Positions 1 to 8,408 of a stretch of DNA of 64,000 nt are shown in pieces. Positions within the stretch are counted from its first letter, which is position 1. The number at the start of each line of letters is the position of its first letter. Both the position numbers and the translations under genes were made by a program. Origin of the DNA: Desulfobacterales bacterium (GTDB lineage: Bacteria; Desulfobacterota; Desulfobacteria; Desulfobacterales; JAQWFD01); assembly GCA_028704555.1 (NCBI GenBank), contig JAQWFD010000003.1, forward strand, positions 74,687-138,686. Reading direction: 5' to 3'. The notes beneath the pieces were generated by a model. That model saw only the letters and a program-made list of their open reading frames with translations, had not been told where the DNA came from and ran no database searches.

Positions 1-138
1 AAATCGGCGTCAGTCATTGGGTTCAATGATGCGAAAGATAAGATTTCCGGACACTTAAAGCATCAGAATACTCAGAAAGAAGTCAAGAAGCATATCGATA
101 AATTAAGGGAAACGGCCGAAATCAAGAAATATATATAA
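1..138 (+). CDS. C-terminal end of a parvulin-type peptidyl-prolyl isomerase (partial)
   Basis: The window opens inside a gene: frame 1 is open for 45 codons and ends at TAA (136-138). The visible tail is a charged amphipathic helix (key stretch VKKHIDKLRETAEIK) after a FNDAKDKISGHLK segment, which resembles the C-terminal helix of SurA/PpiD/PrsA-like foldases, where the parvulin domain is followed by a 'lkdkI..yL..qk....v..yl..Lr..A.I' pattern. Such proteins assist folding of exported proteins in the periplasm. The catalytic domain lies outside the window, so this is a family guess from the tail only. Confidence 0.5.
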   Translation, partial: KSASVIGFNDAKDKISGHLKHQNTQKEVKKHIDKLRETAEIKKYI

Positions 139-199
139 GAGGTCATCGTATCCAATCGGCTGATTTTTTATAACAATCGCTTTAGCTTTATAGGCCCGG

Positions 200-280
200 C
201 ATCCCCCGGATCGTGATGGAGAAGCCGGAAACGGGCGGGACGAAGCTCTCGACAACGTGTCAGAAATTATGATCAAGCCC
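200..280 (-). repeat. Degenerate half copy of the MITE-like repeat
   Basis: The block ends in ATTATGATCAAGCCC and contains GGAGAAGCCGGAAACGG, the reverse complement of the core of the full copies at 23720 and 24738. Only one terminal inverted repeat is recognisable. It sits about 60 bp after the stop codon of the preceding gene. The stretch from 281 to 542 holds no gene that can be supported. Confidence 0.7.
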
Positions 281-542
281 GAATAACCTGCTTCCCCCGC
301 TCGACGGCATGTTTTTTTGGGGAAAAAATGAGCCTTTTCCCTATAGACAAAATGCGTTGAATTTTATACAAAAATTATAGCTGCCGCGTTACCCTTGACG
401 ACCTGGAACTGCAGCATCCTCAATTTGTGTAACACCAGTGTTCTTGTCACGTTTCAACAGTCTGTTAAATCTTTCCATAATATGGCCGGTAAAAAACCGC
501 ATATTCCCGTGAGGGAAAAACCCATCACAAGGAGGTTGACGT

Positions 543-989
543 ATGGATTTGGTTCCATGGAGACCGTTGGGAGGAGAACTGAGTTCTTTTCGCAGAGAAA
601 TGGACAGACTCTGGAACAGAGTTTTGGGAGAAACGCCGTTTTCCCGTGAATTTACGGAAGCGTGGGCACCATCGGTCGATATCTCGGAAAAGAATGATAA
701 CTTTATCGTTAAAGCCGAGCTTCCGGGAATGGAGGCCGGGGATGTCGATGTGAGCCTTTCCGGCGATATCCTTACGATAAAAGGGGAGAAAAAATCGGAG
801 GAGGAGCAAAAGGGTGAGAACCGGTATTGTTGTGAACGGTATTACGGAAGTTTCCATCGCTCGTTCCGACTGCCGGCAAATGTCCAGGCTGACAAGGTTG
901 AGGCAAGTTTTTCCAAAGGCATTTTAAAAATCACCCTGCCAAAGATGGAAGAGGCAAAGAAGAAAGAAATTGAAATCAAGGTTAAATAA
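543..989 (+). CDS. Small heat shock protein, Hsp20/alpha-crystallin family
   Basis: 148 residues, the usual length. The N-terminal arm (MDLVPWRPLGG..LSSFRREMDRLW) is followed by the alpha-crystallin domain (about residues 48-140) with the characteristic VKAELPGMEAGDVDVSL strand pair, the GEKK loop, YGSFHRSFRLP and the GILKITLPK strand. It is an ATP-independent holdase that keeps unfolding cytoplasmic proteins soluble. The start is fixed by a strong Shine-Dalgarno AAGGAGG 6 bases before ATG. The long leader (281-542) would fit a heat-shock promoter, but no confident sigma-32 boxes could be assigned. The gene appears monocistronic, with a weak hairpin-plus-T-run downstream. Confidence 0.95.
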   Translation: MDLVPWRPLGGELSSFRREMDRLWNRVLGETPFSREFTEAWAPSVDISEKNDNFIVKAELPGMEAGDVDVSLSGDILTIKGEKKSEEEQKGENRYCCERYYGSFHRSFRLPANVQADKVEASFSKGILKITLPKMEEAKKKEIEIKVK

Positions 990-994
990 AGATC

Positions 995-1025
995 AGTCAA
1001 GAGTCTGGAGTCTGGAGTCAAGAGT
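995..1025 (+). repeat. Purine-rich short tandem words (GAGTCTG-type)
   Basis: Directly after the hsp20 stop the sequence runs through imperfect copies of GAGTCTG/GAGTCAAG. It belongs to a set of similar post-stop word repeats elsewhere in the window (17838, 19353, 36193, 41854). Confidence 0.5.
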
Positions 1026-1028
1026 TTG

Positions 1029-1051
1029 CCACTGAGTTCAGTCTTTTTTTT
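1029..1051 (+). terminator. Possible intrinsic terminator of hsp20
   Basis: A short stem ACTGA..TCAGT (1031-1042) is followed by eight T residues. The stem is short with a tight loop, so this is tentative. Confidence 0.35.
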
Positions 1052-1084
1052 ATCCTGTTCCTTCTCTATAACCCTTAACCCGAT

Positions 1085-1106
1085 GGGCGGACCCCTGTGT
1101 CCGCCC
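1085..1106. repeat. GGGCGGAC/GTCCGCCC hairpin
   Basis: A perfect 8-bp inverted repeat with a 6-base loop. A near copy lies at 36283-36303 (between the two MacB genes) and a differently worded hairpin of the same kind lies at 10451-10469. The rest of 990-1341 shows no gene. Confidence 0.6.
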
Positions 1107-1341
1107 CTGTCCCCGCACCCTGATCTTTGTTTTCAGTCCTCCACCCTCCGCCCTCTGGGCATGTTTTTCTGCTTAAGGGGAAAAATTTTCCGTATTTACA
1201 TGCGTCTACCAAGGTTTTATAGCTGTTGAACCTTGACAAATAAGGCCGGATCGATATGGCATGTTATGTGCTTTATGGTTTTATATCTCGGATTTTCCAA
1301 CATCAGGGATATGACACTATCTGCATCAGGGAGCATGTAAT

Positions 1342-2181
1342 ATGGTTCAAAAAATTATTCTGACGGCCGGGGTTTCGGGCATATTGCTGATGTCCGGATC
1401 AATTTTTGGCAATGTTTCGATCGCAACGGCACTGAACAGTTGTCTGATCGTTCTGGGAGGGAGTCTGGTCAGTGTTTTTCTGGCTTATCCGGCCCGCACC
1501 TTTCGTGAACTGATCAAATCTCTTTACGTTATGGTCAAATTCGGGGAACCGGATAGCCGGGTGCTGATCGAATCGATCGAACGGCTGGCGCGTATCCGGC
1601 GGATTCATGGCGCAAAGGCGCTGGAAAAAGAAGAAAACAGCCTCTCAAACCGGTTTCTCCGCAAGGGGATCCAGATGATTGTAGACGGATATGACCGGTA
1701 TACGATTCAAAACGCCATGGAAAAGGAATGCGACCTGTATTTGTCCCGCAGAGAATCTCAGCACGGTATTTTAAACACGATGGTTAAAATTTCCCCGGTT
1801 TTCGGCTTTATCGGGACCATTATCGGATTGACCGGCGTGTTAAACCACATGGGCAATCCTGAAGAAATCGGCAGGGGCATGGCGATTGCCCTGATGACCA
1901 CATTATACGGACTGTTATTCGCCAATATGGTGTTTTTACCCTTTGCCAGAAAGTTCTCCGAGCACACCAGAAGCGAGGCCCTTCTGCTGAATGTCATCCT
2001 GGAGGGGGTGATGAATATATGTGATGGGAAAAATTCACTGTATATTTCCCACAGCCTTGAGTCTTTCATGGATATGGAGGGTATGCTGGACGCGAACGCC
2101 GGCCGTACGGAAGGCAAAGACTTCATGCGCCGCGCTGTTTCATTTATCAGCGGGCTGATAACGGGAAAGCAAAATGTCTGA
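1342..2181 (+). CDS. motA: MotA-like proton channel subunit (stator)
   Basis: 279 residues. Four hydrophobic segments: about 5-20, 30-50, and the pair at about 148-170 and 182-202. The third segment carries the MotA/TolQ/ExbB signature SPVFGFIGTIIGLTGVL with the conserved proline. A charged cytoplasmic domain lies between segments 2 and 3 (ARIRRIHGAKALEKEE), where MotA contacts the rotor switch. Shine-Dalgarno AGGGAG lies 8 bases before ATG. It overlaps motB by 8 bases (ATGTCTGA), so the two are translationally coupled. No flagellar genes are visible around it, so it may be an accessory stator or serve another ion-driven function. Confidence 0.88.
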   Translation: MVQKIILTAGVSGILLMSGSIFGNVSIATALNSCLIVLGGSLVSVFLAYPARTFRELIKSLYVMVKFGEPDSRVLIESIERLARIRRIHGAKALEKEENSLSNRFLRKGIQMIVDGYDRYTIQNAMEKECDLYLSRRESQHGILNTMVKISPVFGFIGTIIGLTGVLNHMGNPEEIGRGMAIALMTTLYGLLFANMVFLPFARKFSEHTRSEALLLNVILEGVMNICDGKNSLYISHSLESFMDMEGMLDANAGRTEGKDFMRRAVSFISGLITGKQNV

Positions 2182-2980
2182 GTCAGATTCCAAAAGCCTC
2201 GGAAGGCGTCTCGAACTTTCGGAGCAGAAACGAATTCGGCTCAAGAACCGGGTGCCCGCCACCACAGGTGATGAGGAAACCTTCCTGTGGAGTATGGTGG
2301 ATATATTGACGCTGCTGCTGATTTTTTTTATTCTGTTTTATTCCCGTGCGCTCGATAGCCGGATCAAAGGCCAGTCGCCGACTGTCGATATTCCCGCCGC
2401 CGCGCAGCGGGAAAAGATCGGGGTCAATATGCCGGATCGCACCGGTCTGTTTCCCCATGACCATGGATTGGAAAGGGGTCGTATCCGGACGAAGGAAGTT
2501 GATCAGCGCCCTGATGAATCGCTTGAATCGCTTGAATCGCTTCAGAATGAGGTGATGAACATGGCGGCCGGTTATTCGGACGGCAGTTTTGAGGTTTACC
2601 GGAAACAGGGACGGCTGGTGATTGTCATGGGCGAGCGCATAACCTTTGATGCAGGTGAGTCAGAGCTCCTTGACGATTTTAAACCGGTGCTTACGGAACT
2701 GTCCGCGCTGATTGCCTCAAAAAACGGATATCAGGTGATGGTTGCCGGCCATACGGACGATACCTCTATTTGTACCGCCCGATATCCATCCAACTGGGAA
2801 TTGTCAGCGGCCCGGTCCATTCGTGTGGCTAAATTTCTGATCAACAGCGGGGTCAGTGCTGAACGGGTTTCAATTGAAGGCTACGCGGAGTTCCGCCCCC
2901 TGAATGATAATGATTCCCTGAAAAACAGGGAGGCCAACCGGCGTGTGGAAATTACGCTTGTGAAGGAAGGGCGGGGGTAG
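2174..2980 (+). CDS. motB: MotB-like stator subunit with OmpA peptidoglycan-binding domain
   Basis: 268 residues. A basic cytoplasmic N-terminus is followed by one membrane helix (about 39-57) with Asp43 in WSMVDILTLLLIFFILFY, the position of the proton-binding aspartate of MotB. A periplasmic linker (60-140) includes a repeated ESLESLE motif. The OmpA/MotB domain (about 150-265) carries VAGHTDDT and NWELSAARS plus NREANRRVEI, which bind peptidoglycan. It anchors the MotA/B channel to the wall. The acidic repeat (three copies of a CTTGAATCG unit at 2519-2542) is a likely slippage site. It converges on the outer-membrane gene 14 bp downstream. Confidence 0.9.
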   Translation: MSESDSKSLGRRLELSEQKRIRLKNRVPATTGDEETFLWSMVDILTLLLIFFILFYSRALDSRIKGQSPTVDIPAAAQREKIGVNMPDRTGLFPHDHGLERGRIRTKEVDQRPDESLESLESLQNEVMNMAAGYSDGSFEVYRKQGRLVIVMGERITFDAGESELLDDFKPVLTELSALIASKNGYQVMVAGHTDDTSICTARYPSNWELSAARSIRVAKFLINSGVSAERVSIEGYAEFRPLNDNDSLKNREANRRVEITLVKEGRG

Positions 2981-2993
2981 TTTCAACAGGCAG

Positions 2994-3611
2994 TCACTTC
3001 ACATAATACCGGATGCCGGCAAAGACGGCATTGCCCCCGTATTCTGATTTCACCCCGTCGAATTCGGGATCATCCGTTTTGAAATATCGATAACACAGGT
3101 CGATTTCGATCGTTTTTGTGATGCTGTAGCCGATGCCGGCTCCAAGCTGCCAGGCAAAAACCGAATCGTCGTCATTTCCGAACTGTACCCCGGTAATCAC
3201 AAAATCGTTTGTGTCCAGTAATGCCAGGCCGATACCGGCATAGACATACGGAGTCAATGCCGTTTGAGTTTCAACGTCAATATAGCCGTTAACCATGAAA
3301 TTCAGCGCTGTGATTTCATTGATGGCGTACAGTTTTGATGATGTCGGCGTCACGTTATCCGCATCATTGTAATAATATGCCATTTCCAATTCAACACGGG
3401 GCATGCCGAAATCATATCCGATCGCACCCCCCACGGTAACTCCCGGATCATATTCCACGGTGGCCTTGTTAGAGGAATAGGACAGATCGGAATCTTCCAG
3501 AAAAGCGGCGCCAATGTGGCCTCTGATATAGGAAGAATTTTCCGCAAACACCGGCGAGTATGACACCGTGAAGAGGAAACAGATCGTGAGCGCTGCATAC
3601 ATTGCTTTCAT
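2994..3611 (-). CDS. Outer-membrane beta-barrel protein (OmpW/porin-family-like)
   Basis: 205 residues from the ATG at 3611, chosen because AAAGGA lies 7 bases upstream and the protein then begins with a clean signal peptide (MKAMYAALTICFLFTVSYSPVFA). The mature part alternates aromatic strands and turns, with GGAIGYDFG, VYAGIGLALLD and LGAGIGYSITK, and ends in the beta-signal-like GIRYYVK. This is typical of 8-strand barrels of the OMP_b-brl family. Its ligand cannot be inferred. It is convergent with motB and not obviously in an operon. Confidence 0.75.
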   Translation of the reverse strand: MKAMYAALTICFLFTVSYSPVFAENSSYIRGHIGAAFLEDSDLSYSSNKATVEYDPGVTVGGAIGYDFGMPRVELEMAYYYNDADNVTPTSSKLYAINEITALNFMVNGYIDVETQTALTPYVYAGIGLALLDTNDFVITGVQFGNDDDSVFAWQLGAGIGYSITKTIEIDLCYRYFKTDDPEFDGVKSEYGGNAVFAGIRYYVK

Positions 3612-3992
3612 TTCACATTCCTTTCCGGTTGTTGACGAGCAGTCACCTGTCATTATTCAAAGTTCAACAGTATTTTGCTTCAGGTCTGACTGGATCAAGG
3701 AGGGGGGTAAACCACTGCGTATTGAAAACCATAACATTGTGTCGCTTTCAAAAATACTTGGAATCAGGCTCTCTGAATTTGGTTCGGACGGGCTGTGAAA
3801 AGTAAAACGGAGAAAATATTCCGGACAGTCAATTTTATCGTGTTGTTTTTGCCGAGGACCTTAACTACTTTATAATTACGATGCCGGACGCTGCTGTGTA
3901 AATAGGGGATAGAACCCAATCCCCAGGGAGGATGCCACATGGGGTGGGAACAGGGACGGGAATAACAGGGCAAACCGCTATGAAAATTATCT
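3612..3992. other. Intergenic stretch without a supported gene
   Basis: Short open frames here lack ribosome sites and family resemblance. No tRNA-like fold or strong hairpin was seen. Confidence 0.5.
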
Positions 3993-4199
3993 TCAGACAG
4001 CCTTGCGAATGACGGTTCCCGCCGGAATAAAACGCTGGGTTCCTTTTTTCACGACGATTTCACCGCCTACGATCACGTATTCGATCCCCTTTGGAAACTG
4101 TCGGGGGGCTTCATATGTCCCGGTGTCCGCCATGGTTTTCGGATCAAAGATGACGATATCCGCGATATCTTTTCCCCGGATCGCGCCATGTCGTACGCC
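3993..4199 (-). pseudogene. C-terminal tail of N-acyl-D-amino-acid deacylase (amidohydrolase), truncated
   Basis: Read on the minus strand, 68 codons end at TGA (3993-3995). They encode GAIRGKDIADIVIFDP followed by DTGTYEAPRQFPKGIEYV and VGGEIVVKKG, the well-known end of D-aminoacylases/N-acyl-D-glutamate deacylases (G.i..G..ADivvFDp.ti.dtaTye.P.q.p.Gi.yV.vnG). The roughly 400 upstream residues, with the metal-binding His and Asp, are absent: coding similarity stops exactly where the MITE-derived block begins (about 4197). It is a gene remnant that cannot be functional. Confidence 0.8.
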
Positions 4200-4261
4200 G
4201 GCAACGGGCGGGACTCAGAGGCTGCGCACAGCAAAATATGGCCGCAGTTATGATCAAGCCC
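4197..4261 (+). repeat. Half copy of the MITE-like repeat abutting a truncated gene
   Basis: It contains GGCAACGGGCGGGACTC and ends with ATGGCCGCAGTTATGATCAA followed by GCCC, matching the right terminal repeat of the full copies exactly. The left half is missing. The junction coincides with the truncation point of the deacylase remnant. Confidence 0.8.
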
Positions 4262-4497
4262 TAAAATCGATAACCGGGGTGGAGACATCATCTCTGAAGC
4301 AGTTGCTTTTGGAGTTTGCTTTTTGAGAAAAATCGTCGTATTTAGAGTTCATATCTTGGTCTGGTTGAGTGTTTTTCCTCTCATTGAATAGGTTTTTGGC
4401 AAAATGTCTATTCTCAGATCGGGCTATTTTAGTCTACCTGTTTTTTTCATCCATTTCGATATTAAGCAAAACTACGCTGGGACTACATGCCGCGCTT

Positions 4498-4668
4498 ATG
4501 ACCAACCCCTTTAACGGGGTCAGACATATTCCCGCAATCGGTTTCGGACCGTCCGGGGGAAATCTGGCCTACGTCGTTGATGAATATATTGAGCTGGGCC
4601 AGCTGGTAAAGGTTTATAAAGGATACAAGGCCATATTGACGGAAATTTTCAACCGCCACGCCGAATAA
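4498..4668 (+). pseudogene. C-terminal tail of an M20-family peptidase/hydrolase, truncated
   Basis: The last 56 codons before TAA (4666-4668) encode GVRHIPAIGFGPSGGNLAY, VVDEYIELGQLVKV and KAILTEIF. This matches the end of M20 metallo-hydrolases of the YgeY/ArgE/HyuC kind (G.ptigfGPg....AH..dEyi.i..l......y). The zinc ligands and dimerisation domain are missing. No such similarity was found upstream between 4262 and 4497. With the deacylase tail on the opposite strand 300 bp away, this suggests a lost amide-catabolism locus. Confidence 0.7.
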
Positions 4669-4901
4669 TCCTCTGAAAAAAGGGGAATCATCTGCCCGGA
4701 TGATGGGAAAACGGTTCGGGCAAATCACGTTTTTCTGTTGTTTGTCCGGAGTATACGCAACAATCCTTGTGCATAAAGGCTGATCACAGCGGCTGGACCT
4801 TTGCATCGTTCAGCCATCGGGAGAGCCATATTTTTTCTGGTACTTTTTTACTCTTGCCCTGGGCCAAAGGCCAGAGCGGGGTGTATGGGACTGAATGATT
4901 C

Positions 4902-5726
4902 ATGATAATTAAACCTGAAACATTTCTTGAATGGAAGACAAAGCGCATTACACTTCTTGGCATGTCCGGTGTCGGTAAAACCACCCTGGCCAATAAATTG
5001 TCAGCCTGTAAATGGTTCCACTATTCGGGCGATTACCGGATAGGCGCCAACTATCTACGAAAGGCTATTCTGGAAGATTTGCGAAATCGGGCTGTGGCTC
5101 CGGCATCTAATTCAGTTGATACCGAACTTCATATTACGAAGGACGATCTGAGTGCTGTAACGAACTACCTGGGTAAAATCGGTGATCAGTCGCTGGGTGG
5201 TTTGTCGGTTGAAGCGTTCAAAAAGAGGCAGGCATTGCACCGCCAGGCAGAAATCGCTGCCATGAAAGATGTTCCGGATTTCATACAAAAAAGCATGGAT
5301 ACTTACGGATGCCTGCATTTTCTCAACGATGCCGGGGGAAGTCTCTGTGAACTGGAAAGCCCTGAGACAATTGATATCCTGGCTGAGCACACCGTCCTGG
5401 TGTATATCAGAACCAATCAGGAGATGGAGCAGATGCTTTTGGAACGTGCCCGAAAGCATCCGAAGCCGATGTATTACCGGGAAGCGTTTCTGGATGAAAA
5501 ACTGTCCGAGTTTATGGCGTTGAAGGGATATTCGTCTCCGGCCCGGATGCCTCCGGATGAATTTGTACTCTGGGTGTTTCCAGAACTCTTCCGCTCCCGC
5601 CTGCCGCGATACCAGGCTATTGCGGATGAATTCGGCTATACCGTAGACGCGGGAGATGTCACGCGTGTCAGGGGGGAAACCGATTTTATCGGGCTGATAG
5701 CCGATGCGATAGCCGCCAGGCGATAA
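4902..5726 (+). CDS. P-loop NTPase of unknown function (kinase-like)
   Basis: 274 residues. A Walker A motif GMSGVGKTTLANKL occurs at about 20-33 after a beta strand (KRITLLG), in the style of shikimate/adenylate kinase-like folds. A candidate second-strand acidic end is HFLNDAGGSLCELE (about 139-152), and LVYIRTNQEM resembles a kinase-type core strand. No canonical substrate motif was recognised, so the substrate is unknown. The Shine-Dalgarno before the ATG is poor. The neighbours (a gene tombstone upstream and an acetyltransferase downstream) give no clear context. Homologues of this kind occur as single genes in Proteobacteria. Confidence 0.65.
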   Translation: MIIKPETFLEWKTKRITLLGMSGVGKTTLANKLSACKWFHYSGDYRIGANYLRKAILEDLRNRAVAPASNSVDTELHITKDDLSAVTNYLGKIGDQSLGGLSVEAFKKRQALHRQAEIAAMKDVPDFIQKSMDTYGCLHFLNDAGGSLCELESPETIDILAEHTVLVYIRTNQEMEQMLLERARKHPKPMYYREAFLDEKLSEFMALKGYSSPARMPPDEFVLWVFPELFRSRLPRYQAIADEFGYTVDAGDVTRVRGETDFIGLIADAIAARR

Positions 5727-5951
5727 TCGTTTTGTAAACCGTCCGTTTTTATATGGCTCAGCCTTCCGGGGGGGGGGCTTTGTTCCGTCAGCATCATCCG
5801 CTACCTGTTATTTTCAAACCTGTCGCAGAAATACGCTTTTCGCCGGATATATTTGCCCATGCCTTGCATTCTGGCAGAAAATTTACTATAAAATACTCCC
5901 ATTTGCTCTATAGTCAGGAGAAAGTCGATATATAACGCGGCATTATGAACA

Positions 5952-7049
5952 TTGTCGCCACTGAAGGTATCTGCACGGTACAATACCGGGGCTGGGTCCG
6001 TTTCAGATCGTCTGTGCGATCGGTATGATGACAGGGAAATAAACCGTCCGATGGCTAAATTTTATATTGAAGCGTATGGAAGCGCACTTTCCGGCAAAAC
6101 CGTTTTTATTGCCTGCCGGGAAGGTGTGCTGAGGGATCATTTCAATGCCATCATTACGGACATCAAATTTCTGAACCGTTACGGTATCCGGACAACGTTG
6201 TTTCATAACATGTCCAATCGCTTTGCGAATCAGAAACATTTCAGGCACCTGGCCTCGCGGCTTCCGGATACGACGATTATCCGGGTTAATTCGGATACCG
6301 ATTTTTATGACGTTGTGCTCGACTATCCGGAAAATGCGTCAAAACTTATTTTTCTGGAACGAAAATACCTGATCGATCATGAAAATCAGCGAATCAATTC
6401 CCTGACGACCGAGGCGACACGGAATAAAATAAATACATACGGCGATTTGATTGCCAATATCAATTTTAAAAATGTACTGGAACGGATTTGTCTGAAAATC
6501 GATGAAGGCAGCTATGACCGGGTGCATATCCTTGCAGCGGGCAAATGCGTCATCAAGCGTGAACTGTTTACCATCGAAGGGTCCGGGACTTTAATTGCCA
6601 ATAACTTTACGGAAACGTTTTCGCAGGTATCTACCGATGACGAAGTCAATATCGTATTCGGTATCCTGGATATGTACAGGATTGAGGGGTTTTTAAAACC
6701 GAGATCCCGAGAGTATGTCAGCGAAAATCGGGGAAATTTTTTTGTGACCCGGATCGATGACATTATTGTCGGGTCTGTGGAGAAAAAAATCATCGACCCT
6801 GAAACCGTTGAGCTGGGGGCTCTGGCCATATCGACCAAATTCCGGAATCAGCGCGTTGGCGTTTATACCGTGGCTGCATTTTTTTCAGAAATGGCGGCAA
6901 AAGGATACCGACGATTTGTCTCTCTGACCAACAACCCGAAGTTGGAAACGCTGTATAACACCTTTGGGTTCGTGCAGCAGAGCCTCCCGCGATACCAGCA
7001 TCGCCAGGAACAGTCTCCCGGCGTGAAAATGTTTTATAAACAGATTTGA
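5952..7049 (+). CDS. N-acetylglutamate-synthase-like protein (amino-acid-kinase-like plus GNAT domains)
   Basis: The frame opens at 5952 (365 aa), but the first 33 residues look non-coding. The ATG at 6051 (MAKFYIEAYG) gives 332 residues and is the more likely start; no clear ribosome site decides it. Residues after 6051 have a Rossmann-like kinase half (SALSGKTVFIAC, IITDIKFLNRYGIRTTLFHN) similar to the regulatory amino-acid-kinase domain of ArgA/NAGS. A GNAT half follows, with VELGALAISTKFRNQRVGVY (acetyl-CoA loop R/Q-x-x-G-x-G/V, here RNQRVG) and YNTFGFV. It probably transfers an acetyl group to an amino acid or small molecule. The canonical kinase-domain glycine loop is weak, so a true arginine-biosynthesis role is uncertain. 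Confidence 0.6.
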   Translation: MSPLKVSARYNTGAGSVSDRLCDRYDDREINRPMAKFYIEAYGSALSGKTVFIACREGVLRDHFNAIITDIKFLNRYGIRTTLFHNMSNRFANQKHFRHLASRLPDTTIIRVNSDTDFYDVVLDYPENASKLIFLERKYLIDHENQRINSLTTEATRNKINTYGDLIANINFKNVLERICLKIDEGSYDRVHILAAGKCVIKRELFTIEGSGTLIANNFTETFSQVSTDDEVNIVFGILDMYRIEGFLKPRSREYVSENRGNFFVTRIDDIIVGSVEKKIIDPETVELGALAISTKFRNQRVGVYTVAAFFSEMAAKGYRRFVSLTNNPKLETLYNTFGFVQQSLPRYQHRQEQSPGVKMFYKQI

Positions 7050-7607
7050 CGGGTTCCGCAAAAAAGCTGAAATTGCATTTCATTGCGATCAGACTGCCCG
7101 GTGGCGGTTGAAAACTCAAGGCCTGCAATGCTCCCGGTGCATCTTCCGGAGCGGTTCTTGTTTTCCTCCCGGTGTTTGACAAGCAGTTTTTCGCATGCCA
7201 AAGGCTTGTATTTGAACTCAATGATTAGTATACAATGCAAAAAAACGGTCCGGATTGTTTTCTGATGTTGCTGAGAACGAACATTCTTCAGACCCTTTTC
7301 CGGCGAATTTGAAGCGATTGCCTTGGTATCGAGGCCGGGCCGGAGTGAAGGCGGCCTGGCTTAAGCGTTATCAGACGGCATTTCGCTTGATAATTGAAAC
7401 ATGTCGTCAACGTGATTTAAATCACCAGAAAAAAAGGCTTGTGAATTGTGGTGGCCGCGGTCACCGGATAACCAAAACCAGGGGGTCGCGTAAAAATAAG
7501 TTTCCGGCATATTCCGAGCTTTCGCAACTCAGCCATGCAGGATGAACCGGCACTTATCATGTGAAGTTGTTTTGGGTCGATCCCTGAAACATGGAAAGGG
7601 AAAAAAC
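7050..7607. other. Intergenic stretch without a supported gene
   Basis: About 560 bp. Open frames on both strands have atypical composition and no ribosome sites. No repeats shared with the rest of the window were seen. Confidence 0.45.
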
Positions 7608-8033
7608 ATGCCAATCCGTTCGGGTCAGACAGTTTCCATCGAGTATATTGTTTCGTTAGAAAACGAAATCCCGGTTGATACGAATGTGGGAAAAGAACCG
7701 CTTACATTTGTCCAGGGGGCACATCAGGTGATACCGGGGCTGGAAAATGCGGTGGAAGGTATGCGTGTGGATGAGGCCAAAAAAGTTGTTGTCAAACCGG
7801 AAGATGCTTATGGGGTAGTGGATCCGGATGCGTTTATAGCGGTAGGAAAGGATAAGGTCCCCCCGGAAGCCATGCGGGTTGGCGCTCAACTCCGAGGCCA
7901 AACCAAGGACGGTCAGCCAATTCGAAGTCAGGTGGCAGAAGTGAAAGACGATACGGTAACGCTCGATTTTAACCATCCGCTAGCGGGCAAAACGCTTTAT
8001 TTTGACGTCAGGATTCTGAATGTGGAAGGATAA
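7608..8033 (+). CDS. FKBP-type peptidyl-prolyl isomerase (SlyD-like)
   Basis: 141 residues from the ATG at 7608, chosen because GGAAAGGG lies about 7 bases upstream and the protein then starts like SlyD (MPIRSGQTVSIEYIVSLEN). The FKBP core is split by the insert-in-flap domain: PLTFVQGAHQVIPGLENA (active-site region with V-I-P-G-L-E), then PEDAYGVVDPDAF, the flap insertion, and finally VTLDFNHPLAGKTLYF, the strand that closes the barrel. It catalyses proline isomerisation and acts as a cytoplasmic chaperone. The C-terminal histidine-rich metal tail of E. coli SlyD is absent. Confidence 0.92.
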   Translation: MPIRSGQTVSIEYIVSLENEIPVDTNVGKEPLTFVQGAHQVIPGLENAVEGMRVDEAKKVVVKPEDAYGVVDPDAFIAVGKDKVPPEAMRVGAQLRGQTKDGQPIRSQVAEVKDDTVTLDFNHPLAGKTLYFDVRILNVEG

Positions 8034-8408
8034 TCATAATTGAGCAACGGATTTATCAGAAAAATTACTTCTGAAACGGTCGGATAGATTTTATCCAATG
8101 CCCATCCGGAAATGAGATATTTTTGTTCAAGTTAAAGGCAGACAAGAATTTTAACCGGATACGATCGTGCATTTCGAAGGTTGAAAACCGAGCCTGCAGT
8201 GGAAAATGAGAAAAATAACATTTCCGGGTGGTCATCCCCCTGCCTTTCAAAAATACCTGCCTCTTTTTTTATGTTTAGCTGACAACGCTTTCCGGGAGAG
8301 CATCCTTGACATGATTTATGCCTCAATGAATTGGGCCAGCTGCTTATAAATGTGATTGAAAATTGAATCGTTATGAGAAACAATAAAACAGATAGATGAG
8401 GTCAGGCT
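8034..8408. other. Intergenic stretch without a supported gene
   Basis: AT-richer spacer of about 375 bp upstream of the NUDIX gene. No recognisable gene or repeat. It probably contains the promoter of the downstream four-gene group, but no convincing boxes were seen. Confidence 0.45.

Noticed and set aside
393..430. TTGACG as a -35 box for hsp20
   Set aside because: No acceptable -10 or heat-shock box lies at the right spacing.
1026..1229. 67-codon open frame after hsp20
   Set aside because: It is made of repeat words and hairpin sequence, has no ribosome site and no protein-like pattern.
7255..7545. 96-codon open frame upstream of the FKBP gene
   Set aside because: Composition is atypical, there is no ribosome site and no family resemblance. 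It ends just before the true FKBP start region.
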